DNA of 12,594 bases from Oehlia diaphana (taxonomy: Eukaryota; Glomeromycota; Glomeromycetes; Glomerales; Glomeraceae), in assembly GCA_003833135.1 (NCBI GenBank), contig QZLH01000741.1:50512-63105 (forward strand), read 5' to 3'. The notes beneath the pieces were generated by a model. The model was not told the origin of the DNA. It did no database searches and worked only from the letters and a program-made list of their open reading frames with translations. This document shows positions 6,704-12,594 of this stretch, one piece after another. The translations under genes and the position numbers were made by a program. How positions within the stretch are numbered: the first letter of the stretch is position 1; every line of letters starts with the position of its first letter.

Positions 6704-8272
6704 ACTTACTTTGATCAGTACTACTTTATGAATAATAATTAAAAAAAAAAATTAAAGTTATCAAAACTTTTACACAATATAAACAGTTCTGTAAATCTTT
6801 CAAGACCATTAATGAATAAGTCATATTTGCAAACTTGAAATAAAAATCAAATTAATTTAACCTAAAAAGTATTTTGTAATGATTTCCTAAATATAGTATA
6901 TTTTTAAGAATTATTTACTTTTAATCTAATTATTTTCTTTATATTTAACATGGTCCTAATGATTGGTATTCCAACAGATTTTCTCATCTAGATTTAAAAC
7001 CTGATTTTTGAAAGTTTATATTAAAAATTTTTTTGGACAAAAGTATGAAAAAGCATCCAATTAAAGATTATACATTTATTTATTTATAAATATTTATGAA
7101 TATAAAAATAAAATATTTCTGTAAAAATTTTTTAATAAATTGATTATATGTTTAAGTTTTTTAGATATAGAACTAGAAATGTGATTATTTACTGAAGTTA
7201 CAGAAAGTTTTTTATGAGACCAGTTATGTTTCATAAAACACATCTCCACATATCATCATATCTTTACAAGCTGCAGTATAATCTAAGAAATTAATTAGCA
7301 TCCTCTCAGCAAAAGCTATTCTTTATACATTTAAAGACAAAACTAATAGTCTCTTTGCAAATATAGTTAAAAGAGCCTCAAAAAAATAACTTAAAGTATA
7401 CTGAGTTTACCTTCGTTTTCTAAAAACTGTAAAAAAAGAAAAATTGCACCTACTTTAAAAACTAATACTAATAAAAGCTATTTTACAAGAATTGGTCTAA
7501 AAAATTAAAATTTTTATAAGAATTTTACCTGAAATTTGATTGGTTAAATGGTTAAAAAAAGAAAAAATTCATAATAAAATTTGTATTACCTTTCTTTTAT
7601 AATTATATATGTAATTTGACTATTTTTAGTAATAATTTACACAATATTTTCTGATAGCTTTATCCATTTTAAAGGTAATTTATCTATAGAGTTTCTGAAA
7701 TCCTATTTTATAGCTATTAAGAAGCAATTAGCTGCACTTTTTCTAAAGACAATTAGTACTATAATGACTGAATATATATCAGTAAATAAGAATTCTATTT
7801 GCAAAATTATTGTTTATGATATCTTTTTCATCTGGTTTTAACTTAACATGCTTAATCATTTAAAAGTCTAAGGTTAAGTAGTTGTAATTAAATTTAAGGG
7901 TAGGGTGTATGTCGATCATTTCTATTAGTAAATCGCCATCTAAAAAGTCACACTTTTTTTGATTAAATCTCATCTCTTCAGAGACAAAGCTTAGCATAAA
8001 AATTTTTTTCGCGTTCACCTTTCAAGAACTCCTAGTTTTAAAGTATAGTAAGAAAAGTTTATGTAATTTAGTTATTTTATGCTTAAAATAACAAAAATGT
8101 AATGTTGTAACGCTCGCATGAGCCCAGTTTTTTCGCATGAAGGAAAATAATTTAATAAAAAAATGAAGCTATATCTAAACTGTTTAAAAACACTTTATTT
8201 TTGCTAATATATACATGAATTACATTCACTTTATAAATAGATATTTCTAATATACTAATCTATTAATAATAA
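6704..8272. other. AT-rich non-coding stretch
   Basis: About 1.57 kb without a convincing gene on either strand, rich in A and T runs. Small items seen are an 8-bp inverted repeat TTTTATGA/TCATAAAA (7210-7217 and 7231-7238) and TCGCATGA twice (8114-8121 and 8133-8140). An upstream exon of the following gene cannot be excluded, but none is visible. Confidence 0.55.
8232..8239 (+). promoter_or_regulatory. TATA-like box before the transposase-RecQ gene
   Basis: TATAAATA lies 33 nt before the first ATG (8273) and further before the alternatives at 8294 and 8306. The surroundings are AT-rich, so this could be chance. Confidence 0.3.
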
Positions 8273-11200
8273 ATGGTATGTTTTGTTATAATTATGATAG
8301 ATATAATGCCTTCTAACCTTTCTCATACCTGGTATACGACACTTGTTGCTCAAGACCCTAATAATCGACATGCTATACAACGATCAAATGGTTGCTGGTC
8401 AGTTATTGACTATTCTGCTGGTCTTCGTGTTCTGGATTTACATAATGAAGCAAAAGCATTTGATTTCAATACAAAATATATCTATAATGAAGAACATAAC
8501 CGTAATTCTGGTTATATTCTTTCTCGCAATCAAGAAGAAGAACGGGCATTAATCCCATTATTACCTGGATATGTTGTTTTCACTGCTGCTGGCAAAAAAC
8601 GGTTTAAATTATCAATTTTAGAGAGAAATAATCAATTATTGTTCTTATGGGAGGAGTTTGGCTTGGATACATCCTATACAAATAAAAAAGCTCAAGGTGT
8701 TGAACGGCTTGCATTTCACTGTATGTTAAAAGAATATGGCCTTGAATCAAACAATACAATTCGGTCACTGCTTGGTCTTTATGATTCCCAAACAATAAAT
8801 AAACTTCAAAAACTCGTTCACGACAAGTTTCCTTTACGATATCCAACCATTTTTCAACAAGAACCTTCAATTATTTTATCAGAAAATTTGCTATGCAATG
8901 CAAAAAAAAAAGAAGAAACACTTCGTCGTAGTTTAAAACGAGGACAAAAGGAAATCAACACATTTTTATGTGAGGAGGAAGGTAGCAGTAATAGCCAAAA
9001 CATTCGTTTTGGAATACAAATTGAATCTAATGGAAAGGTGCTATCTCCTAAAGATACACAAGTTTTGATGTTAAAAAATTTAGAATATAAGCAAGAAATT
9101 TATTCACAGAATAAGACAATCAAAAAATTAAAAAACAAGATTACTTCAATTAATAATGATGCTGAAAGTACCATCGAAACTAACATCACTACACTTAATG
9201 ACGCGGAAATTCGAAAATCAGTGAAAAAGGAAATGGAAGAAAGACAATTAGGATCTGTTATTTTTATGAGCACTTCGCAATATCTTTCTATTCTGCTTTC
9301 ACTACCCTGCCCTAATTGCCTTGACCTTATTGCATCAAATCGAACATTTTATACCAGGGTATCAGGATTTAATATATATTGTGTTATTACATGTCTTCTT
9401 TGCAAAACATCAACACAATATTCAAATGAGGATTCAGGAATGAAGTATTCTCAAATAGTTGCGGGGGCCGCGCTTGCTGGGGGAGTAAATAGAAATTCTT
9501 TTCAAACAGCATTGGCAACAATTGGAGTAACCAACCAATGTTGCAAAAAATCTTATTTTAACTGTCAAGCTCGTATGTACAAACCCATCATTGATAGTGC
9601 AAAATCTAGTTGTGAAGCAATATTATATGAGATATTAGATCATTTGGAATCAGCTCATTTGCCAAGTCAAGAAAAGGTTCTACCCATAGGTTTTGATTGT
9701 TCATGGTCACATTCACGTAATGCACACCAAGCTAGTGGAGAGTTCCTATATTTGGGAGATCTTCCTGGTATATAAAGTTATTTTGATGTTAGATATAAAT
9801 ATTTAATAAAAGAAAATTTATTTGTAATTCCAGGGTATAATTACCAACCTGTAATTGGGTTCCATACGATAGAGAATCCTCGTACAATACGTAAATCTGA
9901 GAATGATTCTTCAAAAATAGTTTATAAGGGAAATTTTGATGGAACGTCAAGACAAATGGAACATGCGATACTACTTGTGTTACTCAACGATATAATGCCC
10001 ATATTAGAGAAAACTGACTTTACCTTACATATATGTGTAGATGGTGACTTAGAAACAAATAGAACTTTAGCGTGCATTCCTGCAGTAAGCCGCATATTTT
10101 CTGATTTGAAGCATATTAGTAAAAATATTCGAAAAAATTTGTGCAAGTAAACAATTTTTATAAAATATTTTGAACAAATATTACCAAAAATATGTTAACT
10201 GAAGTCTATTTCATACATTCTAACAGTAAAAAAGCAACATTCACGCTGGCATCCTTTTGAACAACATATTATGCGTTATTTCAACTCTTGTATATTTAGT
10301 GCAGGGCTTAAAAATAAACTTAATCAGGATGATGCTCCAACCGAAGTGGAAACGCGATATATACAAGTAGAAGGTTTAATTCGGCATTTACTTGATGATC
10401 ACAGTATGTGTTGGAGTGATGTTTGTTGGATAAAAGATAATCCGGAATTGCAGTTACAAAGTCCAACCCTAAAAAATTATACTCAAGCCGATATTGAAAA
10501 CTTTCGAAATGTTATTACCACAATTTTTCGTGTACCATTTGGCCAAGGACTTGTTACCACACTTCGTACTTCACATAACGAAACATTTAACAGAAAAATT
10601 CTCAAGTACTTGGATAAACGAATTGACTATTGGGCTTCTTATAGTACTCGTCATGCATTAGCTGTTCTTGACCAGAACGATGGATTGGATGTTATGATGG
10701 CTAAAGTTTACACAGCAGCTACCAATAAGGATTTCTCATATCCTGATATGTGCAATATACTGAACTTTGTTAAGGAAAGGTCTCAAAAGGTTTCTATAAA
10801 TCGTAATACCATTCAACAACGGAATGAAGCAAGAAAGGAAAAGTTCGCTAATGATAGAAAGGAGCTTTCCGGCTTTGATTTTGACAAAGTATATATTATT
10901 AATATCTTTTTATTTGTTTGTTACAGAATATTTACTTAAGATCAATTATAGGAATTAGTATCATATAAAAGCAAAGCACCTGAACAAATCCGTAAAGATT
11001 TATTTTGGCCATCATTTGGTGAACTATTAAGAGACTTTGATGTGATAGTAAAATGTATTGCATGTCATGCATTTGCAAAGAAAAGTGCGCGTGGTTTATG
11101 TGGTGTATGTTCTTTTTATGTGGATGTGGGTTTGTGGGAAAGAATTGTTAATGATAAATATATACCTAAAGGATTACAACCAGAATTACCTGGTATAGAA

Positions 11201-12485
11201 AAACTAATACCACTTGCCGCAAAAAAGATTTTTGGGTTTGAAAATTTTCGAGAAGGACAAGTAGACGCAATTATGGCTTATTTAAGTGGTAAGGATACGT
11301 TCGTATCCTTGAAAACTGGCGGAGGCAAGACTTTATGTTATGCCTTATCAGCCATTTGCTTTGAAGGTTTAACTATTGTTTTTAGTCCTCTTAAAGCGCT
11401 TATGGATGACCAAAAGGTTAGAATGAACTTCGTTATATGGTATATTGTGTTTTTATACTAATGATTATTATTTAATTTTATATCTCAGCGAGAACTCATA
11501 AATGCAGGTATTCCATGCGCTACCTTATATGCTAATTTACTACAAGGAGCAAGCATCCAGGAAAAAATTTTTGAGGAGATAGCGTGTGGGCTGATAAAGA
11601 TACTTTTCGTCACACCTGAAAAATTAGCTTCTAATAATGGATTCTGTAGGTTTATTACACAACTTTATGAACAAAAAAAGGTTCATTTTGTGATTGACGA
11701 AGCGCATTGCATTTTGGAATATCAGGATTTCAGGTAATACAATAATATATATTATCATGTGCGTGATTAAAAAAATATTATTTATTTTAAAGAGAGGCTT
11801 GGGGACGACTTGGAATACTAAAACAACGTTGGGGATTGGCTCCAATTATGTTACTTACAGCAACATGTACACGTTCTGAAGTAAATGAAATTTGTGCAAA
11901 CTTGACTATAGAAGAGAATAATTTTGCATTGATCCGCGGTTCTACAAGTCATCGATCAGAAATAATTTTCAATGTGCGGGAGAGGAAAGAAATACGAGAT
12001 CAATATGTTACTGAAATAATAAGTATTATAAATGCCAATTTATTTGGCCGCATTATTATATATTGTGCAACACACTCCAGTTGCGAATATCTTTATAATA
12101 AGTTACAGGAAAATTTGGCTGATATAATAGTTGATTATTTCCATGGTGGTTTACGAGATAATGAAAGAGAAAAGGCAATGAATAATTGGAAATCTAATTT
12201 TACACAAATAATGGTCGCGACGTCTGCATTTGGAATGGGAATAAATTCAAATGATATACGAGTAGTAATTCATGCAGAAGCACCAATGAGTATGAGTATG
12301 TATATAAATTGTCTTTTTTATTTCTTATGTATAAATATTCACTTTTTTACATTTTTATAGCCAATCTCATTCAGGAAGCGGGACGCGCAGGACGTAATGG
12401 AAATACAGCAAAACATTTTATTTTTTACAGTAAAAAAGATATTCGTACAAATTATTCTATAATAGCAGAGTATCAGGAAACGTAA
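8273..12485 (+). CDS. Mutator-like transposase fused to RecQ-type helicase, 7 exons
   Basis: Exons 8273-9767, 9834-10142, 10227-10888, 10952-11416, 11489-11733, 11793-12295 and 12361-12485 join into one 1,267-residue frame. Residues to about 330 include a Lys-rich likely coiled coil (about 265-310). A zinc ribbon follows (CPNC near 346, CLLC near 374). The transposase core resembles Mutator-type DDE enzymes: GFDCSWSHSRNA (D475), ICVDGDLE (D568, D570), FSDLKHISKNIRKNL (D589) and TSHNETFNRKI (E720). A knuckle CIAC...CGVC (857-875) leads into a RecQ-type helicase with FGFENFREGQ, KTGGGKT (K948), SPLKALMDDQ, FVTPEKL, IDEAHC (D1047), LLTATC, VATSAFGMGI (near 1200) and QEAGRAGRNG (1231-1240). No lesion is visible. 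The start may instead be 8294 or 8306. No RQC or HRDC domain appears before TAA at 12483-12485; GTAATT there could be a donor leading to exons outside the window. Probable role: DNA cutting and joining coupled to unwinding. Confidence 0.8.
10143..10226 (+). other. GC-AG intron within the transposase domain
   Basis: Using the GT at 10147 with the CAG at 10224-10226 breaks the frame. The site GCAAGT at 10143, the usual donor form of GC-AG introns, restores it and joins KNL to LKKQHSRWHPFEQH. The alternative is a 1-nt mutation. Confidence 0.5.
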
Positions 12486-12594
12486 TTATTCTTATTTATA
12501 TAAAATGTACTGTACATTTGTTGAAAAATAAATAAAAATATATATACGTTGATAAAAAAATATAAATATAACAATTATTCATTTGAATGTTAAT
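12486..12594. other. AT-rich tail after the RecQ stop
   Basis: No coding frame is visible. It may be 3' untranslated sequence, or the start of an intron if GTAATT near 12482 is used as a donor. AATAAA-like strings at about 12530-12536 could serve as polyadenylation signals. Confidence 0.35.

Noticed and set aside
8604..8870. Minus-strand 88-residue frame, and other small frames at 9922-10146, 11624-11845 and 11694-11879
   Set aside because: They lie opposite, or in other frames of, the transposase-RecQ gene and its introns and have no recognisable domain.
8273..10939. Helitron origin for the helicase-bearing element
   Set aside because: No HUH Rep motif was seen, and the helicase motifs are RecQ-type (FREGQ, TGGGKT, DEAHC, QEAGRAGR) rather than Pif1-type.

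Overview
The window looks like nuclear DNA of a fungus with an AT-rich, repeat-laden genome. An arbuscular mycorrhizal fungus such as Rhizophagus is the best guess, because short GT-AG introns, Mutator-like transposases with RecQ-type helicases, and 'replication origin-binding' primase-helicases occur together there. This is inference from gene content; no search was run. No bacterial operon features, rRNA or tRNA genes were seen.

Left third (about 2-5570): a decayed, virus-like replication cassette. It holds a short unrecognised ORF (2-163, minus), a small gene with an NP-x-x-x-R-M-I motif resembling giant-virus two-cysteine adaptor proteins (471-974, minus, one in-frame stop), a divergently transcribed zinc-binding protein (1085-1404, plus, one frameshift), and a long gene (1575-5139, minus). 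The long gene fused a PrimPol/herpes-type primase to a herpes OBP-type superfamily 2 helicase. It is broken by four in-frame stops and one 1-nt insertion, and its total length fits exactly one inserted base. Hairpins of unusual design lie on both sides of it: arms of different sequence around a conserved AT-rich 22-nt loop. By analogy with herpesvirus origins they may be origins for this primase-helicase.

Middle (about 5570-8272): non-coding repeats. These are an 11-bp tandem repeat, a duplicated unit ending in GGCGCAGTA/TACTGCGCC inverted repeats, a degenerate tandem repeat of about 45-50 bp, a GGTGGTA-type minisatellite and a perfect 50-bp palindrome, followed by about 1.5 kb of AT-rich sequence with no recognisable gene.

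Right third (8273-12485): one spliced gene on the plus strand that appears intact within the window. Seven exons give a continuous 1,267-residue reading frame: zinc ribbon, Mutator-like DDE transposase, CxxC/CxxC knuckle, and RecQ-type helicase with all core motifs. One of the six introns must use a GC-AG boundary to keep the frame. The transposase-RecQ fusion is the most interesting item, because it suggests a transposon that carries its own DNA-unwinding enzyme. The gene may continue past the window.
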